Positions 1 through 9,609 of a stretch of DNA of 64,000 bases are shown here, in pieces. Numbering within the stretch: the first letter of the stretch is position 1; each line of letters begins with the position of its first letter. The notes beneath the pieces are model-generated. The model made no database searches. It worked only from the letters and a program-made list of their open reading frames with translations, and was not told the origin of the DNA. Source of the DNA: JBEVOS01 sp964563395 (GTDB lineage: Bacteria; Pseudomonadota; Alphaproteobacteria; Caulobacterales; Aquidulcibacteraceae); assembly GCA_964563395.1 (NCBI GenBank), contig CAZLWK010000002.1, positions 1 to 64,000 of the forward strand. The letters are read 5' to 3'. The position numbers and the translations under genes are program-made.

Positions 1-2
1 GC

Positions 3-1100
3 TTCCGCCTGCCCTCCTGCATGGACAATCGCCCGCTCAAATTCGAGGAATGGGATGTGATGCGCCCACAGACGGTGCATGTCTCCGCCACGCCTGGCCC
101 TTGGGAACTCGACCGCACCGGCGGCGTCTTCGTCGAGCAGGTGATCCGCCCGACCGGCCTCATCGATCCCCCAGTCGAGGTGCGGCCCGTTTCAAAGGAC
201 GGCGCGAGCCAGGTGGACGACGTCATCGCCGAGGTGAAGGAGAAGGCGAAACTCAATCAGCGCGCCTTGGTGACGGTGCTGACCAAGCGCATGGCCGAGG
301 ACCTGACCGAATACATGCACGAACAGGGCGTGCGCGTGCGCTACATGCATTCCGACATCGACACGGTGGAGCGCATCGAGATCATTCGCGATCTGCGGCT
401 CGGCGTGTTCGACGTGCTGGTCGGCATCAATCTCCTGCGCGAAGGCCTCGACATTCCCGAATGCGGGCTGGTCGCCATTCTGGACGCCGACAAGGAAGGC
501 TTTCTGCGCAGCGAAACCTCGCTCGTGCAGACGATCGGCCGCGCCGCGCGCAACGTGGACGGCAAGGTGATCCTCTACGCCGACACGATCACCGGCTCGA
601 TGGCGCGCGCCATGGCCGAAACGCAGCGCCGCCGCGACAAGCAGCACGCGTACAATCTGGAGCACGGCATCACGCCGCAGAGCGTGCGCTCGCGCATCGC
701 CGACATTCTCGACAGCGTCTATGAAAAGGATTCGCTCACGATCGACGTGGGCGATCCGCTCGGCTTCAAGAAGCTCGACAAGGCCAGCGCCAAGGGCCCG
801 CAGCACGGTCTCGTCGGCCACAATCTCAAGACCTATATCGCCGATCTTGAGCGGCAGATGCGCGACGCCGCCGCCGATCTCGAATTCGAAACCGCCGCGC
901 GCCTGCGCGACGAGATCAAGCGCCTGCAGGAAACGGAGCTGCTGCTCTCGGACGATCCGTTGGCGCGGCAGAGCGCGGTGACCGAAGCGGCGGACGCGGC
1001 CGTGCGCGCACGCGGCGCGGCCGCCGACGGCGCCGCGCGCGGCATGCCGGTGAAGAAGAACGGCGCGCGCTATCGCGGGCGACGACGGAAGGGGCCTTAG
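3..1100 (+). CDS. uvrB: UvrABC excinuclease subunit B (5' end outside window)
   Basis: C-terminal part of UvrB, the damage-verifying helicase-like subunit of nucleotide excision repair that loads UvrC. The reading frame is already open at the window edge (FRLPS precedes MDNRPLKFEEW), so the start and Walker A region lie upstream. Visible are the second helicase domain, with LREGLDIPE and the motif VI region QTIGRAARN, and a C-terminal UVR motif (DLEFETAARLRDEI) that in the family contacts UvrC. A basic glycine/arginine-rich tail ends the protein. Its stop overlaps the tail of the convergent downstream gene by four bases. The family call is secure; only the length is unknown. Confidence 0.97.
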   Translation, partial: FRLPSCMDNRPLKFEEWDVMRPQTVHVSATPGPWELDRTGGVFVEQVIRPTGLIDPPVEVRPVSKDGASQVDDVIAEVKEKAKLNQRALVTVLTKRMAEDLTEYMHEQGVRVRYMHSDIDTVERIEIIRDLRLGVFDVLVGINLLREGLDIPECGLVAILDADKEGFLRSETSLVQTIGRAARNVDGKVILYADTITGSMARAMAETQRRRDKQHAYNLEHGITPQSVRSRIADILDSVYEKDSLTIDVGDPLGFKKLDKASAKGPQHGLVGHNLKTYIADLERQMRDAAADLEFETAARLRDEIKRLQETELLLSDDPLARQSAVTEAADAAVRARGAAADGAARGMPVKKNGARYRGRRRKGP

Positions 1101-1879
1101 AGCCAAGCGTCTCTGACTTTATCGTAGAGCGCATTGTAAACTGACCTGATACCGTGGCAAATGATTGTGCCATTCGCGGTTTCAAAAAACGCCACCCCTA
1201 CAAGTCTGTATTCGCAATCGGTATCGTCCTCGTTGAGATAGACGCGCCACAAACCTGCACCGCTCATTCCCCCGTAGCTTTTGGGAACTATGAGATCACC
1301 ACCGGTATCAGGCTGAAACTCGAACAGGTCGAACAGACCCGATTTACGGACGGTGATTACTTCCCCGCTTCGTGTGGTGCCGTTGAAAGTTGTTTTTCTT
1401 GTCCTCGGTCCCATTAATTGAGACTCGCTTGTCCACTCGCCAACGACTCCTGAAACAAACTCACTAACCCTTTTGGTATGGGGCTCTCCCTCAAACCAGC
1501 GTTTTTGATGCAAATCTCCGTTCACAACTGAAGCAACGGCTCGTATTGCACCAAGCTTCTCCGATGGAATTCTTATGAATGCGATATCGGGGCCATCGGC
1601 TGCGTTCAAGTCGTTAGAAAACTCAACGCACTCCGTAACGCCAACTATGATTTTGTGGGCTTGAAGCTGGCTTTTTCCCACTGGAAAACATACGATTCCA
1701 AACTCTGTAGAGGCAGTGACGTGCCTACGCACATGTGCGCAGGTCAAAACACCTTCCACCTCTCCAAAATTAACAAGTGTGCCCGAACCTATCAATCTAG
1801 GCATAGATTTATCGCGAACATCTATTAATCCGACCGTGTAATGGCCGATAATGGCGGTGACGGTTTCGACGCTGTCCAT
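1097..1879 (-). CDS. trypsin-like (S1-fold) serine protease domain protein
   Basis: A 260-residue protein with the layout of a chymotrypsin-fold protease: GSGTLV near residue 31, LTCAHV with candidate catalytic His49, GPDIAF with candidate Asp98, and GGMSGAG with candidate nucleophile Ser206. No signal peptide is visible, so it is probably cytoplasmic. Such stand-alone trypsin-like proteins turn up as accessory or defence-associated genes, but no partner gene is next to it here. The start has a purine-rich AAAGAAGAA upstream. Base composition is visibly richer in A+T than uvrB and the following genes, with rarer codons, which suggests acquisition by transfer. Catalytic assignments are by motif only. 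Confidence 0.7.
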   Translation of the reverse strand: MDSVETVTAIIGHYTVGLIDVRDKSMPRLIGSGTLVNFGEVEGVLTCAHVRRHVTASTEFGIVCFPVGKSQLQAHKIIVGVTECVEFSNDLNAADGPDIAFIRIPSEKLGAIRAVASVVNGDLHQKRWFEGEPHTKRVSEFVSGVVGEWTSESQLMGPRTRKTTFNGTTRSGEVITVRKSGLFDLFEFQPDTGGDLIVPKSYGGMSGAGLWRVYLNEDDTDCEYRLVGVAFFETANGTIICHGIRSVYNALYDKVRDAWL

Positions 1880-1967
1880 TTCTTCTTTGCTCTCTCAGAA
1901 ATGCATTGAATTGATGCACTTACCCCGGGGCGCGGCGATGATCGCCCTGCTGTAGCCCCCACTTCAC

Positions 1968-2351
1968 TCACACCCCCGTCACGCTCAGCCCATTTCCATC
2001 CGGATCGGCGAACCAGGCCACGCGCGCGCCGCCGCCCGGCGCGGTCCACACGCCCGCTTCGTCCTGGCCCATGCCGTCATAGATCAGGAACGACACGCCC
2101 TTGGCGCGCAGCGCCGCCATCGAAGCGTCGAGATCGGCCACGCGCCATCCGAACAGCGTGTGCGGGCTCGCCTCATGCGTCTCCACGAGGCTGAGCCGCA
2201 TGGGCACGCCCGCGCCTACATCGAAAATGGTGGCGAACCGATCCTCGCCCAGGACCGCGAGCCCCAGCACATCGCGATAGAAGGCGACCGCGCGCGCCAT
2301 GTCGCGCGTCAGGATGAAGGCCATCGGGGCGGCGTCGCGCGGCAGGCTCAT
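1968..2351 (-). CDS. VOC/glyoxalase superfamily protein
   Basis: A 127-residue protein of the vicinal-oxygen-chelate fold. It begins with an MAFILTRDMARAVAFYRDVL-type beta-alpha segment and ends with AWFADPDGNGLSV, the usual final strand of glyoxalase/bleomycin-resistance-like proteins. The start at 2351 is chosen because AAAGGAG sits just upstream; a longer frame reaches 2441 without a better ribosome site. Members chelate a metal and act on diverse small molecules, so the substrate cannot be named. It stands alone, divergent from the MaoC gene. Confidence 0.85.
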   Translation of the reverse strand: MSLPRDAAPMAFILTRDMARAVAFYRDVLGLAVLGEDRFATIFDVGAGVPMRLSLVETHEASPHTLFGWRVADLDASMAALRAKGVSFLIYDGMGQDEAGVWTAPGGGARVAWFADPDGNGLSVTGV

Positions 2352-2457
2352 GGGGCGCTCCTTTCCCGCGATCATGGCGCAAACCGCCCCGCCGCGCAGC
2401 CCTCGACAAAGCCGGCCGCCGTCGATACCTCGTGGCCCCAATCATTAGGAGGACATC

Positions 2458-2901
2458 ATGGTCACGTTCGCGGAATTGCCGAGCCTTGTCGGCAAAGAGG
2501 TCGGCGTATCGGATTGGGTCGAAATCTCGCAGGAGCGCGTCAACCAATTCGCCGACGCGACCGGCGATCATCAATGGATCCATGTCGATGTGGAGCGCGC
2601 CACTCGTGAAATGGGCGGGCCGATCGCGCACGGCTATCTGACGCTCTCGCTCATTCCCTATCTGGGGCGCGGCCTCCTGCCGCTCGAAGGCGTGACGCGC
2701 GGGATCAATTACGGCTCCAACAAGGTGCGCTTCACCAACATGGTGCGCGTGGGCAAGCGCGTGCGCATGCGCCAAAAACTGGTCTCGGCCGAGCCGAAAT
2801 CGGGCGGCATGCAGCTGATCAGCGAATGCACGATCGAGATCGAAGGCGAGGAGCGGCCGGCCTGCGTGGCGGAGACGATCTCCGTCGTCTATGGCGGCTA
2901 G
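2458..2901 (+). CDS. MaoC family (R)-enoyl-CoA hydratase-like protein
   Basis: A single hotdog-domain protein of 147 residues, the usual length for R-specific enoyl-CoA hydratases. The catalytic-type segment FADATGDHQWIHVD, with the Asp/His pair of the MaoC hydratase motif, lies at residues 32-45 and is followed by IAHGYLTLSL. It would hydrate 2-enoyl-CoA to (R)-3-hydroxyacyl-CoA in the cytoplasm. A strong AGGAGG precedes the ATG. The PP2C-like gene begins nine bases after its stop, so the two may be co-transcribed. Substrate chain length cannot be read from the sequence. Confidence 0.88.
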   Translation: MVTFAELPSLVGKEVGVSDWVEISQERVNQFADATGDHQWIHVDVERATREMGGPIAHGYLTLSLIPYLGRGLLPLEGVTRGINYGSNKVRFTNMVRVGKRVRMRQKLVSAEPKSGGMQLISECTIEIEGEERPACVAETISVVYGG

Positions 2902-2910
2902 CGGCCGCCA

Positions 2911-3750
2911 GTGCTCACGCTCATCGAGGCGATTTCGCTCGCGGGCGACCGCAAGAAGCAGAACGACGATGCGTATGGATTCAGCGCGCCGCTCGCCTGG
3001 GTGATCGACGGGGCGACTGACCTCTATGAAGATCCGGCGATGGGCTGGTCGAGCGACGCGGCCTGGTTCGCGCATCATCTGAACGCCGAGCTGCATCGCC
3101 GCGCCTCGGCCGATGGCGCGCTTCGCGCGGCGGTGGCGGAAAGCGCGGAGGCCATGGGCGCGCTCTTTCGCGCGCGCGCGGGCGCCGATCTGCCAGGCTG
3201 GCGTGAGCCGGCCGCATCGCTGCTGCTGATGCGTGAAACCGAAACGGGCGTCGAGGCGCTCGATCTCGGCGACAGCCGCATGTTCGCGCGCGATTCGGAC
3301 GGCGCCTCGTTCGCCATCGGCGGCAAGGAGGAAGGCGCGGCGCGCGAGACCGCGCAGGTGCGCGCGCTCACGGGCGGGATCACCGATGTCGCCCCGCTCG
3401 AACGCGCCGACGTGATCGCGCGATTGCGCGCCAGCCACGAAGCGCGCAACAAGCCGGGCGGCTGGTGGGTGATGGGACTCTATCCGGCATGCGCCGATCA
3501 TGCCCGCGCGCATGCGCTGACTTTGTCGCGGCCGGCGCATCTCCTGATCGCCACGGACGGTTTTTCAGCGCTGGTCGATCGCTACGCGCTTTATGACGCG
3601 GCCGGCTTGATCGATGCGGCGCTGACGCGCGGGCTCGCCGCGCTTGGCGCGGAATTGCGCGCCTTCGAGGAGGCCGATGCGGGCGGCGCCCAACATCCGC
3701 GCTACAAGAAGAGCGACGACGCAACCGCGCTGCTGCTGCGCCTCGGCTGA
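2911..3750 (+). CDS. PP2C (PPM)-family protein phosphatase
   Basis: A 279-residue protein starting at GTG. It carries the short motifs of metal-dependent PPM phosphatases in order: QNDDAYG near residue 17, VIDGATD near 31, LDLGDSRMF near 117, LIATDGFS near 211 and KKSDDATALLL at the C-terminus. The acidic residues in these motifs are the Mg/Mn ligands of the family. No transmembrane or sensor domain is seen, so it is a soluble stand-alone phosphatase. No obvious kinase partner is adjacent, and its substrate is unknown. Confidence 0.82.
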   Translation: MLTLIEAISLAGDRKKQNDDAYGFSAPLAWVIDGATDLYEDPAMGWSSDAAWFAHHLNAELHRRASADGALRAAVAESAEAMGALFRARAGADLPGWREPAASLLLMRETETGVEALDLGDSRMFARDSDGASFAIGGKEEGAARETAQVRALTGGITDVAPLERADVIARLRASHEARNKPGGWWVMGLYPACADHARAHALTLSRPAHLLIATDGFSALVDRYALYDAAGLIDAALTRGLAALGAELRAFEEADAGGAQHPRYKKSDDATALLLRLG

Positions 3751-3806
3751 GTTTGCCACGGACCGAACGCGCCGCTACGCTCCCATGGCTTTGCCTTGAG
3801 GTCTCC

Positions 3807-5987
3807 ATGAACCGCCGCACCTTTCTGCACGCGGGCGTCGCCTTGCCCGCCCTCACCCTTCTGCCTGGATGCGCCACCACCGCCATGACCGAACAAACTC
3901 GTCCCACGCCGCCCGTCGCGCCCATCCGTCCCGTTCGAATCGAACAGGTGGGGCGCGTGCGCGTCGATAATTATCAATGGATGAAGGACGACAATTGGCA
4001 GCAAGTGATGCGCGATCCGAGCGTGCTCGATCGCGATATCCGCGCGCATCTGGAGGCTGAGAATTCCTATACGCGCGCCATGATGGCGCCGACGGAGTCG
4101 CTACAGGAAACGCTGTTTCAGGAGATGAAAGGGCGCATCAAGGAGGACGACGCGTCCGTGCCGCAACGCGACGGCGCGTACGAATATTATACGCGCTACC
4201 AGACCGGCGCGCAGCATCCGCTCTATCTGCGCAAGCGGCTGAGCGACGGCGCCGAACAGGTGCTGCTCGATTCCGACGCCGCCGCGCGGGGCAAGGATTA
4301 TTTCGAGATCAATGTGGCGCGCCACAGCCCCGATCACGCGCTGTTCGTGTATTCCGTGGACGAGCAAGGCAGCGAGTACCATCAGATCCGCGTGATTGAT
4401 CTCGCGAGCGGACAGACGCTGCCCGATCCGGTCACCGCGGGTTATGGCGATTTCGTCATCACGCCTGACAGCCAATTCCTGTTCTGGGTGTTCCGCGATG
4501 AAAATGGCCGCCCAAAGCGTGTCATGCGCCGGCCGATCCGCGGCACAAGCGCTGACGACGTGCTCGTCTATGAGGAAGAGGATGACGGGCTTTTCCTTGG
4601 CGTCTCGCTGAGCGAGAGCAAGGAATTCATCCTCCTCGGCGTGGCCGATCAGGAAACCAGCGAAGCGCGATACATCCCCGCGCGCACGCCGGCCGCGGCG
4701 CCGACGCTCTTTCATCCGCGCGAACGCGGGGTGCTTTATGAGCCGACGCATTGGGACGGCCGCTGGATCATCCGCACCAATATCGACGGCGCGGTCGATT
4801 TCAAATTGATGACCTGCGCGACAAACCGGACGGGCCGCGCCCATTGGCGCGAGTTCGTGCCGCATCAGCCGGGTCGCTTCATCGCCGGCGCGCTCGCCTT
4901 CAAGGACTATTTCGTGCGTCTGGAGCGCGCCGACGCCCTGCCCCGCATAATCATCCGCGACAAGGCCGGCCAGGAGTACGCCGTCACGCAGGATGAAGAA
5001 GCCTTCGCGCTCGATCTCGATCCCGGTTTCGAATTCGACACCAAGATCATGCGCTTCATCTACAATTCGCCGACCACGCCGCGCCAATGGATCGATTACG
5101 ACATGGCCGCGCGCACGCGCACGCTGCGCAAGACGCAGGAAATTCCAAGCGGCCACGATCCGGCCGCCTATGAGTGCCGCCGTTTCAACGCCCGCGCCGC
5201 CGATGGCGCGGAGGTGCCGATCACGGTGCTGATGAAGAAAGGAACCGCGCTCGACGGGTCGGCGCCGTTGCTGCTCTATGGCTATGGCTCATACGGCATT
5301 CCCATGGAGGCGAGCTTCTCTATCCGGCAATTGTCTCTGGTCAATCGCGGCTGGATTTGGGCGACGGCGCATGTGCGCGGCGGCACGGAACGCGGCTGGG
5401 GCTGGTTCCTCGACGGCCGCAAGGAAAAGAAGATGAACACGTTCACCGATTTCATCGCCTGCGGCGAGGAATTGGTGCGGCGCGATTATACACGCGCGGG
5501 CCGCATGGTGGCCTATGGCGGTTCGGCTGGCGGGCTGCTGGTGGGCGCGATCGCGAATATGCGTCCAGATCTGTGGGCCGGCGTGATCGGCGCGGTGCCG
5601 TTCGTCGATGTGATCAACACGATGAGCGATACGAGCCTGCCGCTCACGCCGCCGGAATGGCCCGAATGGGGCAATCCGATCGAGAGCGCCGAGGATTACG
5701 ATACGATCGCGGCCTATTCGCCGTACGACAATGTGACGGCGCAGCGCTATCCGGCGATCCTGGCGACGGGCGGGCTTTCAGATCCGCGCGTCACCTATTG
5801 GGAGCCGGCGAAATGGATCGCGCGGCTGCGCGCGGTGGGGCAAGGCGGTCCGTTCCTGCTCAAGATCAATATGGAAGCAGGCCATGGCGGCGCATCGGGT
5901 CGCTTCGATTTCCTGAAGGAGATCGCGATCGATTACGCCTTCGCGATCAAGGCGGTCGGCGCGGCTGAAGCGGGCGGGGGCTTTTAG
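3807..5987 (+). CDS. S9 family oligopeptidase B-like peptidase, Tat lipoprotein
   Basis: A 726-residue prolyl-oligopeptidase-fold serine peptidase with an N-terminal beta-propeller and a C-terminal alpha/beta-hydrolase domain. The catalytic triad can be placed: Ser573 in GGSAGG, Asp659 in GLSDPRV and His693 in EAGHGG. The wording around them resembles oligopeptidase B (protease II), which cleaves short peptides after basic residues. The chosen start gives a twin-arginine signal (NRRTFL) followed by a lipobox-like LLPGC, so the protein is probably exported folded and lipid-anchored. A GAGG ribosome site lies upstream. An earlier in-frame ATG at 3753 lacks these features. Confidence 0.92.
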   Translation: MNRRTFLHAGVALPALTLLPGCATTAMTEQTRPTPPVAPIRPVRIEQVGRVRVDNYQWMKDDNWQQVMRDPSVLDRDIRAHLEAENSYTRAMMAPTESLQETLFQEMKGRIKEDDASVPQRDGAYEYYTRYQTGAQHPLYLRKRLSDGAEQVLLDSDAAARGKDYFEINVARHSPDHALFVYSVDEQGSEYHQIRVIDLASGQTLPDPVTAGYGDFVITPDSQFLFWVFRDENGRPKRVMRRPIRGTSADDVLVYEEEDDGLFLGVSLSESKEFILLGVADQETSEARYIPARTPAAAPTLFHPRERGVLYEPTHWDGRWIIRTNIDGAVDFKLMTCATNRTGRAHWREFVPHQPGRFIAGALAFKDYFVRLERADALPRIIIRDKAGQEYAVTQDEEAFALDLDPGFEFDTKIMRFIYNSPTTPRQWIDYDMAARTRTLRKTQEIPSGHDPAAYECRRFNARAADGAEVPITVLMKKGTALDGSAPLLLYGYGSYGIPMEASFSIRQLSLVNRGWIWATAHVRGGTERGWGWFLDGRKEKKMNTFTDFIACGEELVRRDYTRAGRMVAYGGSAGGLLVGAIANMRPDLWAGVIGAVPFVDVINTMSDTSLPLTPPEWPEWGNPIESAEDYDTIAAYSPYDNVTAQRYPAILATGGLSDPRVTYWEPAKWIARLRAVGQGGPFLLKINMEAGHGGASGRFDFLKEIAIDYAFAIKAVGAAEAGGGF

Positions 5988-5990
5988 AAC

Positions 5991-6101
5991 CTCCTCCCCC
6001 GTTTACGGGGGAGATGGATCGCGCCGCAGGCGCGAGACGGAGGGGGCAATGCCCCCTTCCCCTCGCTTCGCTCAGGACTTCCCCCGCAAACGGGGGAAGA
6101 A
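5991..6101. repeat. intergenic palindromic repeat element
   Basis: Between two convergent genes lies a compound palindrome: CCCCCGTTTACGGGGG on the left, GGGGGCAATGCCCCC in the middle and CCCCCGCAAACGGGGG on the right, joined by gcgccgcaggcgc. The outer blocks pair with each other as well as internally. The arrangement resembles dispersed G/C-block intergenic repeats common in Caulobacterales-type genomes, and the hairpins could also end transcription from both sides. Confidence 0.75.
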
Positions 6102-6109
6102 CCACGCCC

Positions 6110-8503
6110 CTAGCCGCGCAGTACGCCGCCGGTCGCCTTCACGACATTGGCGACGATCTTCTGCGACACGGCCTCGATGTCGGCGTCGGTCAGGGTCTTT
6201 TCGCGCGGCTCGAGCGTGACCTCGATCGCGAGCGATTTCTTCGCCGCGCCGAGCGTTTCGCCGCGATAGACATCGAACAAGGTCACGTCGGTGATCAGCT
6301 GCTTGTCGGCGCCGATGGCGGCGCGCACCAGATCGGCGGCGGGCACACTCTCATCCACCACGAACGCGAAATCGCGCGTCAACGGCATGAGATCGCTGAG
6401 CTCGAGCGGCGGCTTGGCGCGCGTGGCTTTCGCGCGCGGCGCCGGCAGCGCATCGACGAATATTTCGAATCCGAAGATGGGACCGTCCGCATCGAGCGCT
6501 GTGACGATGCGCGGATGCACTTCGCCGAAATGCGCGATCGTCTTGGCGCCCATTTTCAGCGCGCCTGCCCCGCCGGGGCGCCACCAGGGCGGCGTCTCTG
6601 GGCTGGTCTGCAACGACGCCATGGGTGCGCCGATCGCTTCGAGCACGGCCATGCAATCACGTTTCAACGTGAAGGCGTCGACGCGTTCAGCGCCCTGCCA
6701 ATGCCGGCGCGGACGCGGCTGACGGATGGCGGCGATAACGCGCTCCTGATCCTTCTCGCCGTCGCCGCGATAGATCGGCCCCGCTTCGAACATGGCCGCG
6801 TCGGCGCGGCCGCGATCGAGATTGCGCTGCGCGGCGTTGACGAGATTGGGCAGCCCCGAGGGGCGCATGCAATCGAGATCGGATGCGATCGGGTTGGCGA
6901 GCAGCAGCGAAGGCTGCGCGCCCCCGAACAAAGCGGCCGCGCGCTGCGACAGGAAGCTCCACGTCACCGCTTCAAGATAGCCGAGCCCGGCGAGCGCGCG
7001 GCGCGCCACGCGCAAGCGGCTCTCACCGACGCTGGCGGGCGGCGCGCGCTGACCCTCCGCGCGCGGCGGCGCCTTTTCGGGGATAGTGTCATAGCCTTCG
7101 ATGCGCGCGATCTCCTCCACGAGATCGGCGGGCCCTTCCACGTCGCGCCGCCAGCTTGGCGGGGTGACGATGAGGCGCTTGCCGCCCGGCGCTTCCGGCG
7201 CGGTTTCAAAGCCAAGCGCCTTCAAAATCGCGCGCACGCGCGTGGGCGTCACCGCGATGCCCGCGAGCGTGCGCACGCGATCGGGATCGAACAGCACCTC
7301 GCGCGGCGGCGCGGGCGGCGCGCCGGCCACCATCACCTCGGACGGCTCGCCGCCGCAGATTTCCAGAATGAGCCGCGTCGCCAATTCGAGGCCCGGCACG
7401 ATGAAGCCGGGATCGACGCCGCGTTCGAAGCGATATTTGGCGTCGGAATTGATCCCGGTAGCGCGCCCGGTTTGGAACGTGCGCAGCGGATCGAACCAGG
7501 CGCTTTCGACGAGCACGTTGATTGTCGCTTCGGTGCAGCCGGAGGCGTCTCCGCCCATGATCCCGCCGAGGCCCAAGACGCCCTTATCGTCGGCGATCAC
7601 GCACATGGCGGGCGTGACGTCATAGACCTTGCCGTCCAGCGCCAGAAAGCTCTCGCCTTCGCGGCCCAGGCGCGCGCGCACCGTGCCGGACACTTTGTCG
7701 GCGTCATAGACGTGCAGCGGGCGCGCGCGATCGAGCGAAAGATAATTGGTGATGTCCACCAAAGCGCTGCGCGGCTTCAAGCCCACGGCGCGCAGCTTTT
7801 GCTGCAGCCATTCCGGCGAGGGCTTGTTCTTCACGCCGCGAATGAGCCTACCCGCGAAGATCGGGCACGCATCGGGCGCCTCCGTCGCCACCTTCAATGG
7901 CGATTGAAAACGTCCCGGCGCCGGCAGCACCGGCTTGGTGACGAATTTGCCGAGCCCGGCCGCGGCGAGATCGCGCGCAATGCCCGCAACGCCCAGCCAA
8001 TCGGGGCGATTGGGCGTCACCTCGATATCGATGACCGGGTCGGCGAGACCGAGCGCCTCGGCCACGGGCGTTCCCACCTCAAGACGCGCGTCGAGTTCCA
8101 TGATGCCGTCCGCATCGGAATCGATCTGCAATTCCGCGCCGGAGCAGAGCATGCCGTTCGACACCACGCCGCGCACCGGGCGCGCTTCAAGCGTGATCCC
8201 GGTTCCGGGAATATAGGCGCCGAGCGGCGCATACGCCGTGACCAGCCCGGCGCGCGCATTCGGCGCGCCGCAGACGATCTCCTTGCGCCCGTCCTTGGTG
8301 TCGACCTGGCACACCCGCAGCTTGTCGGCGTTGGGATGCTTCTCGGCGCTGACAATGCGCGCGACTGAGAACGCGGCGAGCGCGGCGGCGGGATCGGCGA
8401 TGTCTTCGACCTCAAGACCCGCCATCGTCATCGCGTCGCGCAACCGATCGATCGGCACGTCCGTTTCAAGATGATCCTTGAGCCAGGAGAGCGTGAATTT
8501 CAT
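6110..8503 (-). CDS. pheT: phenylalanine--tRNA ligase beta subunit
   Basis: Beta chain of the heterotetrameric phenylalanyl-tRNA synthetase, which charges tRNA-Phe in the cytoplasm. The chosen start (MKFTLSWLKDHL) gives 797 residues, the family's normal size. An N-terminal EMAP/OB tRNA-binding domain (KVCQ-like region, here LRVCQVDTKDG), B3/B4 editing, B5, and the C-terminal FDX-ACB anticodon-binding domain (PLTRDFAFVVDE) follow in order. The start overlaps the pheS stop as ATGA, implying translational coupling. A longer frame upstream to 8734 lies inside pheS and is discarded. Confidence 0.98.
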   Translation of the reverse strand: MKFTLSWLKDHLETDVPIDRLRDAMTMAGLEVEDIADPAAALAAFSVARIVSAEKHPNADKLRVCQVDTKDGRKEIVCGAPNARAGLVTAYAPLGAYIPGTGITLEARPVRGVVSNGMLCSGAELQIDSDADGIMELDARLEVGTPVAEALGLADPVIDIEVTPNRPDWLGVAGIARDLAAAGLGKFVTKPVLPAPGRFQSPLKVATEAPDACPIFAGRLIRGVKNKPSPEWLQQKLRAVGLKPRSALVDITNYLSLDRARPLHVYDADKVSGTVRARLGREGESFLALDGKVYDVTPAMCVIADDKGVLGLGGIMGGDASGCTEATINVLVESAWFDPLRTFQTGRATGINSDAKYRFERGVDPGFIVPGLELATRLILEICGGEPSEVMVAGAPPAPPREVLFDPDRVRTLAGIAVTPTRVRAILKALGFETAPEAPGGKRLIVTPPSWRRDVEGPADLVEEIARIEGYDTIPEKAPPRAEGQRAPPASVGESRLRVARRALAGLGYLEAVTWSFLSQRAAALFGGAQPSLLLANPIASDLDCMRPSGLPNLVNAAQRNLDRGRADAAMFEAGPIYRGDGEKDQERVIAAIRQPRPRRHWQGAERVDAFTLKRDCMAVLEAIGAPMASLQTSPETPPWWRPGGAGALKMGAKTIAHFGEVHPRIVTALDADGPIFGFEIFVDALPAPRAKATRAKPPLELSDLMPLTRDFAFVVDESVPAADLVRAAIGADKQLITDVTLFDVYRGETLGAAKKSLAIEVTLEPREKTLTDADIEAVSQKIVANVVKATGGVLRG

Positions 8504-9594
8504 GACGCCACGCCCTGCGCGAGACCGGGCAGAAGATATGGGCTGAAGCCGAAATGCTTGAGCCAGCGCTCGTCGGCGCCGAAGAAATCGCGCAGATCCG
8601 GCATGCCGTATTTCAGCATGGCGAGGCGATCGACGCCCATGCCGAACGCATAGCCCTGGTATATTTCCGGATCGAGGCCGCATTTGCGGATGACGTTCGG
8701 ATGCACCATGCCGCAGCCGAGAATCTCCAGCCAATCGTCGCCCTGGCCGATCTTCACATGGCCCCCGCTCCGGTCGCAGCGCACATCCATTTCCGCGCTC
8801 GGCTCCGTGAACGGGAAGAAGTGCGGACGAAAGCGCGCTTCAACCGTATCGACCTCAAAATACGCCTTGATGAAGCCCATCAGCGTGCCCTTGAGATCGG
8901 CAAGCGTGGACGTCTCGTCGATCACCAGCCCCTCGATCTGATGGAACATGGGCGTGTGCGTGGCGTCGCTGTCGACGCGAAACGTGCGGCCCATGCAGAT
9001 CATGCGGATCGGCGGCTTCTGCGACAGCATCGTGCGCACCTGAACGGGGCTCGTATGCGTGCGCAGCAATTTGCGATCGGGTCCCTGCGCGTCGCGCGGG
9101 CCGAGGAAGAATGTGTCGTGCATGTCGCGCGCGGGATGCTGATCGGGGAAGTTCAGCGCGCCGAAATTATGGAAATCGTCCTCGATGTCGGGGCCTTCCT
9201 CGAGCTTGAAGCCCATCGCGCCGAAAATCTGCGCCAGCTCCTCCATCACGAAGCTCACCGGATGGATCGCGCCCACGCGCGCGCGCCGGGGCGGCAGCGT
9301 CACGTCCACCGCCTCGGCGCGCAGCTTGGCTTCAAGCGCGGCTTCCGCCAGCGCGGCCTTGCGCGCCGCGAGCGCTTCGCTCAGGCGCTCCTTCAATCCA
9401 TTGAGCAGCGGGCCGGTGCGTTGGCGCTCTTCCGGCGCCATTTGGCCGAGCGTGCGCATGAGCTGGGAGACAAATCCCTGCTTGCCGAGCGCCTCGACGC
9501 GCACGCCCTCAAGCGTGGCTTCATCGCCCGCGGCGTCGATGCGTGAAAGCAGATCAGCTTCCAGCGCAGAAAGGTCAGTCGTCACAGCGTCCAT
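8500..9594 (-). CDS. pheS: phenylalanine--tRNA ligase alpha subunit
   Basis: Catalytic alpha chain of phenylalanyl-tRNA synthetase, 364 residues. An N-terminal coiled-coil region (about residues 1-90) precedes the class II aminoacyl-tRNA synthetase core: motif 1 around HPVSFVMEELAQIF, motif 2 around ICMGRTFRVDSDATH and motif 3 near GMGVDRLAML. It forms a minus-strand operon with rplT-rpmI upstream and pheT downstream, with a four-base overlap into pheT. Confidence 0.98.
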   Translation of the reverse strand: MDAVTTDLSALEADLLSRIDAAGDEATLEGVRVEALGKQGFVSQLMRTLGQMAPEERQRTGPLLNGLKERLSEALAARKAALAEAALEAKLRAEAVDVTLPPRRARVGAIHPVSFVMEELAQIFGAMGFKLEEGPDIEDDFHNFGALNFPDQHPARDMHDTFFLGPRDAQGPDRKLLRTHTSPVQVRTMLSQKPPIRMICMGRTFRVDSDATHTPMFHQIEGLVIDETSTLADLKGTLMGFIKAYFEVDTVEARFRPHFFPFTEPSAEMDVRCDRSGGHVKIGQGDDWLEILGCGMVHPNVIRKCGLDPEIYQGYAFGMGVDRLAMLKYGMPDLRDFFGADERWLKHFGFSPYLLPGLAQGVAS

Positions 9595-9609
9595 TTGGAG
9601 GGCTCCAAA

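Noticed and set aside
3930..3960. A TTCGAATC match like a tRNA T-arm
   Set aside because: It lies within the peptidase coding sequence, and no acceptor or anticodon stem surrounds it.
6014..8368. A 784-residue plus-strand ORF opposite pheT
   Set aside because: It mirrors pheT on the other strand, has no recognisable domain, and is a normal consequence of high G+C coding DNA.
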